A stretch of DNA of 64,000 nucleotides from positions 5,487,001 to 5,551,000 of the forward strand of contig JBANDB010000007.1 of NCBI GenBank assembly GCA_037576215.1, read 5' to 3'. Every line of letters begins with the position of its first letter. Position 1 is the first letter of the stretch. Positions 10,761 to 22,186 of this stretch are shown here, piece by piece. Source of the stretch: Armillaria gallica. Lineage: Eukaryota; Basidiomycota; Agaricomycetes; Agaricales; Physalacriaceae. The notes under the pieces were generated by a model. That model did no database searches. It was given only the letters and a program-made list of their open reading frames with translations, and was not told the DNA's origin. Both the position numbers and the translations under genes were made by a program.

Positions 10761-12286
10761 ATGCCGTCGACGAACGCAGCCCTTCTCTCACTAGGCCAGA
10801 AGCACACTACCCACGGTTTAGGGCGTGTTATCGATGATGCTATCATTGAGAATGCTTCAGGATCGTACATGACTTTTGACGATGGCCGTACTTTGCTCGA
10901 CTTCACCTGCGGTATCGGTGTGACTTCCTTGGGTACGTCGTGATTATCAACGCAATGGTACTCTCTTCCAACGCTTTTCCTAGGGCATTGCCATCCACAG
11001 ATCTCCAAAGCTGCTGCGGACCAATGCATGTCAGTAGTCCACGGACAGGTGCGTTTCCTTGGGATATCAAATTCGCTACTATGACTCAGTCGCAACCCAG
11101 TGCTCCATAGCGTTCCATACTCCGTACGTGAGACTCATTGAGGAGCTCCTTCCTATGATGCCCGACCCTTCGCTCGACTCCTTCTTCTTCTGGAACTCGG
11201 GATCGGAGGCTATTGAGGCCGCTCTCAAGATTGCGCGTATCGCGACGGGCAGGCAAAACATTATCTGTATGCAGAGCGGGTATCACGGTCGCACATTTGG
11301 CGCTATGGCTGTTACGCGCAGCAAGACTATCTACTCTGCCGGAGTCCACCCCATCATGCCTGGTGTTTTCCAGACGCCTTATCCATACTTCCACCCCTTG
11401 GTCTCCCCAAGGAAACCTCTCCAGCCGAGCTATCTGAGTTCTGCCTCAAGCAGCTTGGCCTCGTTCTCACTAGCCAGACTGCTCCCGCCGACACGGCTGC
11501 CATCATCATTGAGCCCATTCTTGGTGAGGGAGGTTACGTTTCGACTCCCGTCGAGTTCCTCCAGGGACTTCGCAGGATCTGTGACGCCTTTGGTATCATG
11601 CTGATTATCGACGAAGTCCAGAGTGGATTTTCACGGAGTGGTGACTACTTTGCTATTGAACAAAGTGGAGTCAGGCCGGATATCCTGGTCATTGCCAAGG
11701 GTCTTGCCAACGGTTTCCCTCTCAGTGGTGTTATCAGCCGAAAGGAGCTCACTGACAAGCTACCACCTGGTTCGATGGGCGGAACCTATGCTGGTAATGC
11801 CATCTCTTGTGCTGCCGCTGTCGAAGTCGCCAAGATCATGAAGGGTGGTGACATTCTCCCTAACGTTCGCGCTCGGTGGGTTAAGAAAGCATCAGCGTGG
11901 CTCCCATTCTCATTAACGTTTTCCTCTGCAGTTCCAAGCAGGCGTTTGACGCTCTGAACGCACTCGCAGCTGACCCTGAAGTCGGCAAGTACATTCTCGA
12001 CGTCCGTGGCCGTGGCCTCATGATTGGTCTCGAGTTCAAGGCGCCTGCTGGACCTGCTGAAATCAAGTCAGGTCTTGTATCGCAAGCCCCCTCTGATATC
12101 CCCGCTGGTCTTGCAGCAAGGGTGATGAAGCGATGCGTCAAGAAGGGCCTTCTCATCTTGACGACTAGTGCCTTCGAGGTCTTGCGTCTCATTCCTCCCC
12201 TCAACATTACCGAGGAAGACATGAAGAAGGGTTGCGATATCATTGCCGAATCAATCAGGGAGGCTGTCAAGGAGAGCGCTAATTAA
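10761..12286 (+). CDS. Class-III aminotransferase, GABA transaminase type (1-bp frameshift)
   Basis: PLP enzyme expected to move the amino group of 4-aminobutyrate (or a related omega-amino acid) to a 2-oxo acid, giving succinate semialdehyde. Exons: 10761-10932, 10984-11048, 11101-11875, 11932-12286. Motifs: DFTCGIGVTSLG, HCHPQISKAA, FFWNSGSEAIEAALKIAR, GYHGRTFGAM, IIIEPILGEGGY, LIIDEVQSGFSRSG (PLP-binding Asp) and VIAKGLANGFPLSGV with the Schiff-base lysine, then DVRGRGLMIGLEF. The frame shifts by one base near 11392-11400: upstream reads PYPYFHP, downstream LGLPKETSPAELSE, and restoring one C to the CCCC run would join them. This is either a sequencing error or an inactivating change. The bacterial-type GabT/2,2-dialkylglycine-decarboxylase-like subgroup is possible; substrate inferred from the neighbouring dehydrogenase. 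Confidence 0.85.
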
Positions 12287-13129
12287 CTACATCACGGGAC
12301 CCTGCTGGAACTTCGAGGTTTGAACGAAACAAAAATGACGCGTACAGATGACCCGTTATTTGGCCTGCTGTATTATGTCGTGTATCTGTCATGCATGGCC
12401 GGCACCGCGAAGATAGAAGCTATTAATGGAGCAGGTCGTCGCATTAAATTTAATGCCATAACTATGTCACGTGCATGATACCAAAAATTCAAATTTGTTT
12501 AAATAATCAAAATGGGGGTAAGATTTCGTTCTGAACCACTTCATCGGCGTCATCCTTGCCTTTTCTTTCCTTCATCTTTTCATGTGCTCTCGGGGAACTA
12601 CAAAAGTTGCCATGTGATGGTAGCTATTCATAGCAAAGCATGGCAGGCGGTGGCCATGCATGGGAGCCATTCGAGTCGTTTGTTTCGAGGTACGTCTCAA
12701 CAACAGAGTTACCATATGATTTCAAGCTATATCTTATAATTTTCTCAGGTGTCATCTTTTTACAAAGTACCAAAGGAATCTTGTAAGCGGTAACCGCTAC
12801 ATTCACCTGGACCAAGGGCACCGAAATACTATCAGAAGTACGATTTGCTTCGGACCGATGAACACTGAACATTCGAACTGTTGCGTTGTACTCTGCCGAT
12901 CACTCTCCTCAATCCCAGAATAATTTAACTTGTTCGAGATGTTCATTTGCGCGGTCAGGTTTCCTTGGGAAGCAAAACGTTGGGCATATGGTATATTCCG
13001 CTGGCCTAGCATAAATTAAGCATATATGGCAAGTTAACTTTCGACGCTATCAATCCTTCATAACCATCCTTTACAGATTCATGCCAGCAGCATTAATGCC
13101 TTCGCGCGCGCTACGAAGATAAAACCCAA
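12287..13129. other. Intergenic between convergent genes
   Basis: Lies between the 3' ends of the aminotransferase and lamB genes. Short ORFs only. A frame reading REGINAAGMNL follows the lamB stop at about 13080-13130 on the minus strand and could be a skipped alternative 3' end. Nothing else seen. Confidence 0.4.
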
Positions 13130-14181
13130 TCAGTCTGCTATCATCGGTTCAGCGCGTTGGTCATACCCTTTCATGTTCTCCATCGCACTTGGCATGTCTC
13201 CATGTAGGCAGATGGTGTATGCTTCCTCCGGTATATGTGGCAGTCCTCCTTTCGGTTGCTTGGCGAACAGGAAGGACAGAGATGCACCAGTGTTGTCAAT
13301 TCCTAGTAAAGCCCACAAGAGGTTCGTCAATGTTGAGCGTTCTTCATAAAGTCAACTGGATACTAACCACACCCTGTTTCCGCTAGACTTTGAATCCTCT
13401 TCTTTATCATCTCCGGGCTCACTAGATTATCAAAGTCGACCGGTTGCAGTTGTCCCTCCGGACTGTAGTCAATGTCGACATACGTTTCCTGCAAGACAAC
13501 AGAATTAGATTCAACCAACAGGTCACAATAAAGCGTACCGGATGGAAGGGGACGCCGTACTTGTTCGCGCTCGTTTCGTGCAACGTACCCGAGAGTCCAA
13601 ACATGGGGACCTTGAATGACGCGATAGCCCTAACGACTGCATCTGCGACGGCCTCTGATTTAGTCTTTGCAATCAAGTAAGTTCCAAGAGTCGTCATCAG
13701 ACTAGATGCACTGACACACCATCATGAAGTATAATTTCCCATGCACTGGAGAAGGAGCGTTCATACATTAATATCTAAAGCGACGTGTCGTCAGACGCAC
13801 CTTTGACGTGATGAAGAGACATCCCTTCTGCCTCCAGAATCGCCTTACACGCTCCAACCTGGTAAAGGGTCTGCGCGTATAGCTCCTCAGGCTTGACGTC
13901 GATCTCACGACGGCCAAAACCCTTGATATCGTCGAGTCCCGGATGCGCCCCGACCTTAACTCCATACTTCTTGGCAAGTCGTATGGTCTTCAGCATGGTT
14001 GATGGGTCACCGGCATGGAACCCGCATGCGACGTTCGCTGAAGAGGCATAGATGCTTGAGAACTTGATAACTGTATGCCGTCGAACTTACCATAGTCGAT
14101 GAGCGGCATGAGCTCCTCGTCTGGCCCCAGCTTCCAGCGACCAAACGCCTCACCCATGTCGCAATTGATTGATATCTTCAT
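13130..14181 (-). CDS. lamB: LamB/YcsF (PxpA-like) protein
   Basis: Member of the LamB/YcsF family (PF03746). Bacterial PxpA works with PxpB and PxpC as ATP-dependent 5-oxoprolinase; Aspergillus lamB is needed for growth on lactams. The minus-strand model starts at 14181: [16 protein letters not shown], then after a 50-60 nt intron [89 protein letters not shown] and finally YTICLHGD near the C terminus. These match the conserved order of the family. HVKPHG is usual where HVKVHG is read here, possibly because the splice site is misplaced. Introns lie near 14040-14093, 13740-13790, 13495-13545 and 13310-13365. Its start is 304 bp from the divergent dehydrogenase, suggesting joint control. Confidence 0.88.
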
Positions 14182-14485
14182 GGCGTTGAGCACGTCGAGA
14201 AAGAGCGATAGCTATCCGCTGACCCAGGAAGTTAAGCTGCCGGGCAACGTAAATATGTGAGCAATTTGAATAACATCTGCGTTATCTTGGTTTTAACCTG
14301 TTTTATCTCAGTGCCGTGCCTGTCCCGGTGTCTGTATTTCCGCCTGCCGGGGCCAGAAATATTTCGGGTATCAAAGATCAGCCCAATCGCGGCATTTCCC
14401 GGATGTCAAATTTCTTCTCAAATGCTGCGTACCAGCGATTTGTTTTTCGCGTCCTCCCGCTCCGCATTCGACTTTCTCCCAAACA
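14182..14485. promoter_or_regulatory. Divergent lamB / SSADH promoter with GATA sites
   Basis: A 304-bp region between two oppositely directed catabolic genes. It contains a perfect palindrome GATAGCTATC at 14207-14216, two TTATCT (AGATAA) sites at 14282-14287 and 14303-14308, and several CCGG/CGG triplets such as bind Zn2Cys6 activators. In Aspergillus the lam and gat genes answer to nitrogen limitation through AreA and to omega-amino acid induction through AmdR/IntA. That a similar circuit works here is inference. Confidence 0.5.
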
Positions 14486-16299
14486 ATGGCCACCTTCGAT
14501 GCTTCTGTCTTTGATCTCAAAGATTCTTCGCTCATTAAAACCCAGGGACTCATCGATGGGAAATGGGTGGACGCGAAGGATAGATCAACGTTCCAGGTGA
14601 CCAGTGAGTCCCCTGGCGCTTTGTATTGCTGTGAAAATCTTACCATTTTCGCATCTAGACCCGGCAACGCTAGAGGAGCTTGCGACCGTGCCGGATATGG
14701 GTCTCGAGGAGACCAAGGAAGCCATCGACGCCGCTGCGAGAGCTTTCCCTTCATGGAGCGCGACCACACCCAAAGTGAGTGGGCGTTCTTGGCATTCGAA
14801 AAGTGATCTGATTTGATGTTTAGCACAAACAAGAACTGCTCCATAAACTGCATAATCTCATGGTTGAGCACCACGTCGATCTTTCTCGATTGATCACCAT
14901 TGAAAACGGAAAGGCCCTTTCTGACGCGATTGTGGGTGTGTTTTTGATCTTGATCGATGGTATCAATCTCAATGATTATACTCCATAGGGTGAGAATAGA
15001 TACAGCGCGTCATTTCTGGATTGGTACGCGGCAGAGGCGCTTCGCACCTACGGAGATCATATCCCTTCAGTCGTTCCTGGACTCCGAAACGTTGTCATCA
15101 AGCAACCAGTCGGTGTCGTTGCCATCCTTACTCCCTGGAACTTCCCGTCAGCCATGATCACCCGTAAGCTTGGTGCTGCCTTGGCCGCTGGATGCACGGC
15201 CGTCATCAAACCCGCTCCCGAGACTCCGTTTAGCGCACTTGCATTGGCAGAGGTAAGCCTCTGGTTTGAAATCTGGCGACTCATTCTCATGATATCGCTA
15301 GCTTTGCAACCGGGCAGGCTTCCCTCCAGGCGTCGTCAACATTGTGACTACTCAAAAGAACGTGGTGTCAGTTGGTAAGGAGATGTGCGAGAGCAAGATT
15401 GTCAAAAAGGTCACCTTTACTGGTTCAACCAATGTCGCCAAATTGTTGTACAGCATGGCCGCAAGCACATTAAAAAAGTGTGTAATACCTTTTCTTCTCG
15501 CGTGTTCTTGTGTTGATTATCTTTTTTTTTGCTTAGAATATCGATCGAAGCTGGCGGTAACGCGCCTTTCATCGTGTTCGATGATGCAAACATCGACGAA
15601 GCCGTCACTGCTGCTATAGCTTGCAAGTTCCGTGGCGGTGGACAGACTTGTGTCTGCGCTAATCGTCTCTACGTCCACGCTTCTGTCTATGACGAATTTG
15701 CGTCCAAATTGGCGGCGCAGGTGTCAGCGTTCAAGGTCGGCAATGGTGTCGCGGACGGAGTGTAAGCCTGCCTGTTGTTCGTTTCCGTACATTCTCATAA
15801 GGTCTGTAGCACCCATGGTCCTCTCATTCATCGTCGCGCCTTGGAGAAAGTACACTCACATGTCGAGGACGCCGTATCTCGCGGTGCTTCAGTTGTTATC
15901 GGGGGTAAACCCTTGACTCCTGATGACCCCTCATCGTCCTTCTACCACCCAACTATCCTCACTGACGTCCCCACCGATGCTTTAGTCAACACCGAGGAGA
16001 CCTTCGGCCCGCTAGCATCTCTGACCAAGTTCGAAACAGAAGAGGAGGTCCTCCATCTGGCGAACAACGTCGATGTCGGTCTTGCCGGCTACCTCTTTTC
16101 AAGAGATGTCGGCCGTGTCTGGCGCGTAGCGGAGAAACTCGAGGTAGGAATGGTGGGCACTAATGTGGGTATGATCACGCAGGCGGCGATACCGTTTGGT
16201 GGAATCAAGGAGAGTGGGATTGGACGTGAGGGTGGGCCTCGTGGTATTGACGAGTATATGAACGAGAAGCTTATTGTCTTTGGAGGCATTGGAGCCTAA
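14486..16299 (+). CDS. Succinate-semialdehyde dehydrogenase
   Basis: NAD(P)-dependent aldehyde dehydrogenase, likely oxidising succinate semialdehyde to succinate, the last step of GABA breakdown. Start 14486 gives [20 protein letters not shown], with [14 protein letters not shown] typical of SSADH. Motifs in order: [40 protein letters not shown] (cofactor lysine), [31 protein letters not shown] (general-base Glu), [16 protein letters not shown] (nucleophilic Cys), [32 protein letters not shown] and [12 protein letters not shown]. Introns fall near 14602-14660, 14775-14823, 14936-14987, 15252-15303, 15479-15539 and 15764-15813; the total is close to 490-500 residues, usual for the family. It pairs functionally with the aminotransferase upstream and shares a promoter region with lamB. 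Confidence 0.92.
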
Positions 16300-17151
16300 A
16301 AATGAATAACGTGAATGCAGAAGGGTGTTTCTAGTTGTAATTACTATTGTAGTACACGATCCCAAGTGAGCGCGCGAAGCCAGACGCGATGTATATCCAG
16401 ATATTGAAGGTATGCCCTAAAACTAGACTCAGTCCAACTCCGAAAACATCAAAGTATTTTTACCCAGACTTTCCCTTTTGAAAAAACTCAGCCTGGCATG
16501 CTTCGTCACGATGAATGGAGTGGATTTATGTGCTAGGAAGAACCATTACGCGCCTTGAATATTAAACTTATTCAAAATTGGCTATCAAGACTGGCTAGTA
16601 TAATTCAAGACGCGCGATGTCCCGAGCACCAACCAAAATCACAAACCCCGCTCGTCCGTTATGCCGTTCATCACCGGATTGGTGTTGTCCCCGTCGGAGA
16701 ACCCTCAATAGGTATCAGTACAACCCTCGCCCATGATCCATCCCTACGCTAACTCGATCCCCAGTCATCGGTGTTTCCTCCCCCCACCGTAAGCTTTCAT
16801 AGCCTGAGAGATGAGCCTTGGAGGAATAGATGGCAGCAAAGCAGAGTGGAAAGCTAATGTATAACAATTACAGGAAACCATCAATTATTAAGCTACCTTC
16901 AGCCATTCTTTTAAGATCGGAGCCCATCTGTGAAGCTCTGTCTTCTTCATCGCTCGACGAGCAGGTCTCTCCCCTCGTTCGCCGTCTTTTCCGATCTTTT
17001 CTAGGTGCCCTGTCACCCTTCCGTGAAACTTGATTTAACTTCCCTCCAATACCGTCGCGCCATGTCAACATTAGCCTTAATATCTATAACTCACCAGTCC
17101 GCTCTGTCTACGAGAAATCAGGTAACCAGAGAGGAGAGGAATCTGACACGC
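16300..17151. other. Intergenic between convergent genes
   Basis: Lies between the 3' ends of the SSADH gene and the 7-TM gene. Only short, featureless ORFs. Confidence 0.4.
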
Positions 17152-18427
17152 TCATTGAACCCTCTTTTCAGTGCTGATCTCTTCAGACTTGTCCACTCGT
17201 TCTGGCTGAGGTTCTAGGTCATTCTCGAGAGTATCGTCTGTCATGAAACTCTCCTGGGAGCTTGTCTGAGAACCGGCCTGCGGGTGCGCTTCAAAGCGAA
17301 GCGATGATATGATACTACCCTCCCAGGAATCATCCGGACGAGCTTGACCTGCTGCTACACGTCCGACGAGGAGAGTCGGAGCAACTCCCTGCATGCAATT
17401 TTTATCTATTATATTCAGGAAAGGGTAGACCAGTGCGTACCGTTGTGATTGCCGCCAGGGTGTTAAAGTAATCGCTCGCCCAGTTATTGCTCCCTTCCAG
17501 GGCGACATATATGATCAAAGTCACAGAATGCAGGGCCGAAGACTCAATGAGGAGTTCAATGACATGGCGATACTCTCCAAGACTACCACCCTCTCCTCTT
17601 TGTGCCCGTATGACAATCAGGATGCGAAGAACAATGAGAATGGTGCACCATAGAGTCGTAGCAATGACGCAGGATATGTAAATTATAAGAAAGACCACAC
17701 GCTTGAACCCAAGGTTTTCTGCTGCGGTAATTTCAAAAATTTTGAAACCTGTACAAAGTATCGGCTGTTAGTGGATATATGAAAGCAAGATTATCGGACA
17801 TCGCACTAAATCCAGAAGCAAGACAAAGGATTGGAAGCAGAACCACGAGCCAGCGTTGTCCCCAAACCATCCAGCAACGCCAAATCTAGTTTTCATAACA
17901 TTAAATTGACCGCGATACGTACTGCAAAAGTTGCACATACCATGGTACAGTCTGCGACGACAGTGCTTATGACGGCCGTGATACCAACGCCTGTAGCCAG
18001 CATCCCAACCGGACCCCATTGAGAATGAAACGTTTCTGTGGAAAGTGTTGACCGAAAGAGTATTAACCGACTAAGTGTCCAATTGAAGGAGAAATTGATC
18101 GTCGTGATGATGTAGAGCAATATGATAACAGGTAACATGACTCGTCCAATAGTCCGAGATTTGCTGTTAACTGTGTGGGAGTTGCCTTGGATATATTTAG
18201 AATACAAGGCATAACCGACTCGACCCACATATATTCCACAGTGTAACGGAAAGGATGCCAGTGTATATGCCTATGTTATTGAGCCGCTATTAGCAGAGCT
18301 AAAGAACAGTAACTTGGAATACACGCTCACCGTGCAATACAGCGAGTTCCATAATTTCGTTGAATCTCCCATCTTGAAAGCCATTTTTGCCCATGGAAGA
18401 ACCTACCCCACCAGTCTTTAAGGACAT
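17152..18427 (-). CDS. Seven-transmembrane protein of an Agaricomycete family
   Basis: Integral membrane protein of unknown role, of a family common in mushroom genomes and resembling fungal 7-TM receptors. Start taken at 18427: MSLKTGGVGSSMGKNG, FNEIMELAVLH, then HGIYTGILSVTLWNI, RVMLPVIILLYIITTINFSF, GPVGMLATGVGITAVISTVV, DCTM, WMVWGQRWLVVLLPILCLAS, FLIIYISCVIATTLWCTILI, YRHVIELLIESSALHSVTLI and GVAPTLLVGRVAAGQARPDD, followed by a hydrophilic acidic C-terminal tail ending in STEKRVQ. The CWMVWG and APTLLVGRVAAG motifs are the family signature. Several introns break the gene, so exact joins are approximate. A TATA-like TATATAA (minus strand) lies at 18493-18499. It interrupts the metabolic genes and has no evident link with them. 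Confidence 0.8.
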
Positions 18428-18492
18428 CTGAATGAATGTATGAGTGAACAGCAAGATCGTTTATGAGTACAACTAGATACCGTACCCTCCCA

Positions 18493-18499
18493 TTATATA
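18493..18499 (-). promoter_or_regulatory. TATA-like box of the 7-TM gene
   Basis: The minus strand reads TATATAA about 65 bp upstream of the ATG at 18427. Position and sequence fit a core promoter element; short AT motifs also arise by chance. Confidence 0.35.
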
Positions 18500-19672
18500 G
18501 AGCACATCGCCTGGCCAATGTTCCTCAAAGAATGAAACCAGCGCCGCCTGTCCAAGGTCATGCCACACCGTATAGGTCAATTAGCATCTTAGCTGCACAG
18601 CAGTGAGCGATTGAATGGCATATGTCGCATGTATAGGTGGCTTGCAACGAGAATTTCCTTTGAAACACGACACCGATTGAGTACGGACAAAAGAAGCAAC
18701 CGAGGGAGATGAGTTGAATCGTACATACATTCGAATAGCCGCACACCTGTTTGCTCTACATTGTAATAGATCAATACGAGCTATGAAAATGGCAAGTACA
18801 CACCAAGTCTTCAAATAAATGACAAGGGAACTTCCAGACTTTGTTCAAGAGAGAATACGTAGGTAGAAAGGTGAGATATGAGATCGATAATGTCAGGTTT
18901 GATGCAAATTTGATGTGTGAGTCCCGCAGTTACATTAGGTCCGAATGAGTGCACGATTTATGGGCATAACGCGGCATATGCGAAGTCGTCGACTAATTTC
19001 AAGACGGAAGGCTACACAGCCCGGAAGTATCGCCATATAGTCGGATGTCTATGGAAGGTTTTTTCTTCAAATGTCCCTCGCAGATTTGATGATTCCGACG
19101 GTATGATTGTTTCTAACGGCCAGGCTAGTATCAGCACAGATACAGATGCCATTAGCACACCTTGTAAGTCCGGTCTTCCCGGAATTTACTTGCCCTATAA
19201 ATGTTGCCGTATCCCAACCTGTTTCATTGTGCCTGCTACACGATATTTGGCTGGCTCTGATGACTGGAACTAGATAGATACCAAAAAAGAACCCGTTGCC
19301 AAGAAAGACAATGAAATTGTGTTGCTATTCAGCACGATGGCTTGATGACAGCAGCAGAAGAGCAATGAATACAAGAAATTGGCACAGATCTATATCATAA
19401 CACGAAATAGCATTGAGAGCAGAGAGAAGAGAGAACTTTGAAGGCCTGGGTTACCCGAAACGCTGTGAATGGCAAGTGAAATAAATTTCTGCAATCATCG
19501 ACATCGATTCGTTCTTAGTGCTCCGTTCCTGCCGGCTCAAGCTACTCAAGACCCAAGACGAGATAGTTACATTCCATAAAAGAAGACCGTCCTAGTGCTG
19601 CGCCGAGTTTCGGATATAACCAAGCATAAGAGGTGACGGGCCAGAAATCAAAAATTGATTCTCGGATGATCA
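18500..19672. other. Intergenic, no gene recognised
   Basis: ORFs on both strands are short and show no conserved motif, including a 118-codon plus-strand frame at 18917-19273 that opens with GTG. Nothing supportable seen. Confidence 0.4.
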
Positions 19673-19750
19673 TGGCTGCATCGAGGAAGGATCCAGCCAA
19701 AAAAGGAAGTCAACCTCCGATCGCTCCCGCACTCACCTGGCACCACGGCC

Positions 19751-20406
19751 CGCGGTGCGTCCATCGTGATTAAAGGCCTCAATGGATCCGGAAAAACGAC
19801 CCAGATAGCGGATCTTCAAGACAAATCTTCAACGCAGAAACTGCACAAATTTCCTGGTATGCATGTCGAATTTACGCGTATCCCCCATCGTGATGCCCTC
19901 CCCCATATAGGACAGTACCTCGATCGGCAAGATGATAGATTCTTATCTTCAGTCCAAATCTGAGCTTGATGATCATGCGATTCACCTATCATTCTCGGCT
20001 TACCGATGGGAGCTTGCGTGAGGATCCTTAACTATAGTTGCAGGAGGACTGGGATACGAACTAACCTAGATCTACTATCGAGGACTTTCTTGAATCTGGG
20101 ACGACAGTGCTATGTGATCAATACGCCTTCTCTGGCATCGCGTTCAGCACGTCAAAAGGCCTGCCTTACGAGTGGTGTAGGTCTCCGGATGTTGGATTGC
20201 CAGCGCCGGACCTCGTTGTGTTTCCTGATATTACTCCTGGAGAAGCAAGGCAGCGTGGAGAATACGATAATGAACGGTACGAGAAAGAGGAGATGCAGCG
20301 GAGAGTGCGAAAGCAGTATAAAAGAATTGAATCCGAAAATGTTGTTCAGTGGGCAACAATTGACGCGGGAAGAGAAAGAGAGCAGGTTGCTGCTGACAGG
20401 GTTTGA
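19751..20406 (+). pseudogene. Thymidylate kinase-like gene, diverged or decayed
   Basis: dTMP kinase converts dTMP to dTDP. The order of family motifs is clear: RGASIVIKGLNGSGKTTQ (P loop), then after an intron TSIGKMIDSYLQSKSELDDH, FSAYRWELA, TTVLCDQYAFSGIAFSTSKG, EWCRSPDVGLPAPDLVVFPD, a LID-like ERYEKEEMQRRVRKQY and WATIDAGREREQV before the stop. Oddities: no in-frame ATG precedes the P loop (an ATG at 19673 is in another frame); the usual EGLDR is KGLNG; the DRY motif is DQY; and the first intron restores the frame only with a weak GTCGAA donor, otherwise the frame breaks near 19910. The second intron (19999?-20066) splices normally. Length is near complete. Pseudogene or divergent paralogue are both possible; a normal TMPK gene would be expected elsewhere. 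Confidence 0.6.
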
Positions 20407-20555
20407 GACTTGTGATATATTTTTTCAATTATACAAAGCTATCCAGTGTTGTCTGTGAAATCTTAGGTGGAAGATAAAGATGAAGAATACGGTGAAACAA
20501 CAAGAATGAGTGTTATAACGGCGAGAGTGATACGGATACCCCAGCGCCACTTCTG

Positions 20556-20789
20556 CTAGAACAATTGACTCCACCTACTAGCCCACCCCACGGCATGAGC
20601 AGCCTCGTCGGGTTTACCCATTGAGCCGCGGGGGGGGCTAGCAGCTGATATCGTCGGTGCTGTTGGTGTAACCGCCGGAGAAGGCGGGGGGCTAGTTTGG
20701 CTATAACTGTTTGGGGAGCTGGTGTAGTCGGTTGAGGTGCGAAGGGAAGAGAGTCGCAGGTGACTTAATGATGCCTCGTTCCCGCTCAT
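20556..20789 (-). CDS. Small Ser/Pro-rich hypothetical ORF
   Basis: A minus-strand frame starting MSGNEASLSHLRLSSL, rich in Ser, Thr and Pro (SQTSPPPSPAVTPTAPTIS). If a very short intron near 20543-20575 were removed, the protein would continue into QKWRWGIRITLAVITLILVV, a possible C-terminal membrane anchor. I recognise no family. Low-complexity composition alone does not prove coding. Confidence 0.25.
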   Translation of the reverse strand: MSGNEASLSHLRLSSLRTSTDYTSSPNSYSQTSPPPSPAVTPTAPTISAASPPRGSMGKPDEAAHAVGWASRWSQLF

Positions 20790-22186
20790 TCATATTTGGC
20801 AAGTCTCGGGGTTGTGGCGTACAATACTGCAATGCCATAGCGATCGGTAAGCGTATCATGATGAAAGTCTCCGTTACGGAGAGACTTACGTCGGGGAAAG
20901 CATCTTTGAACCACGCCTATCTAAGATTTATCCATGGCTTCGTTGAGCATAGGTACGCTTGTGGGTATCAGAAGATGTCACAGAACCGGTTGTCATCTCA
21001 TCCGATAGCATGAAGAAAAGTAGACCCGTCAGACTAGGGGAAAAGCGTAAGCAAAAGGCAGGAACAGGCAGCGAGCAACGGTCGGGGTAAGGAGATGTCA
21101 CTCGGGAAAATGAATTACGGTGCTCGCTTGCACTTGATGCATTGATTGCCGGAAACGAAGATAGATGACGGCCAAAGAAAAAGGCAAACGCAAACGCACA
21201 TTGTCGCAACACTCCAAGCGGGGGTTCCGCTAGCGCAATATGAGCGGCAAGTAGGTAAAATCAAGTGCTAGACGCACAGATCCAGGATGAAATCTGACAT
21301 CGAGAAACATATCTTCTTGTCGGGGTGCCCGGAGCGGGTAAGCATCTGGGCCAATACTTCAGAACGAGATATGGACTGATAAGAATAGTAGATGCGCCTT
21401 GATACCAGGAGGCTTAAACGGATACTCCGAAGGAAAGAGCAAGAGGCCATGGTACATACTATCCGCCGACGAAGGGTGAAACAGGTGGGCCACGCTAGAC
21501 AATTCCGTGAGAAGTGCACTATACAGCACAGCAGTTCTACCAACTATAATGTAGTTCCCTACCAAGAAACGTCAGTTCGATAAGGAAGAAGCTGAGTCGC
21601 AGGAAAGAAGTCCTCACAGGTTGAGATGTTCTTCTTGTCGGGTACCGCCCAAACGAATGGTGGTGGTTCTCTTTGCATGGTCACATATTCCTTGGACAGC
21701 TGTAGCGAGGGTAAGCGATGGCTTTCGGAAGAAAACGGACGACGTACGCGCTTGCTGGCAGCTTTGGTGGCCATTGATATTGAGGACCAAAGAAACCGGC
21801 CATTTTCCTGACCACGGTCCGCCTAAAAATGGGTCGGAATTTTGGCGGACTTTGATTGTCCACAACTGTAGTAAGCGATAATGACCCTGATACCCCTCAT
21901 CTTCATTATCATATTTATTTGGCTGTAATGATTGCGGTTAACGAGCTGCTCGTAGCCATACAAAAACTAGGGACGAATCATCACGAACTTTCGACCCCAT
22001 GAATATGCAAAAAAAAAAATACAAAGTTTCTTTTTAGTATTTTTTACTGAGATATTCAGATCAAGATTTCACCGTATTTTGCAAATTTTGTATAGAACAG
22101 TTTTTTTCAGTAAAGAAACTGGTAAAAAACCTTGAATATTCTCTCCCCCTTTTATAGCTGACTTTGGTCCAGTATCAGTATGTCTC
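20790..22186. other. Intergenic, AT-rich at its right end
   Basis: Weak short ORFs only. The part at 21960-22140 is very AT-rich with homopolymer A and T runs just upstream of the next gene. Confidence 0.4.

Noticed and set aside
10499..11095. 198-codon minus-strand ORF
   Set aside because: Overlaps the first exons and promoter of the aminotransferase on the other strand and shows no known motif.
18917..19273. 118-codon plus-strand ORF opening with GTG
   Set aside because: No ATG start, no domain, ordinary composition; probably chance.
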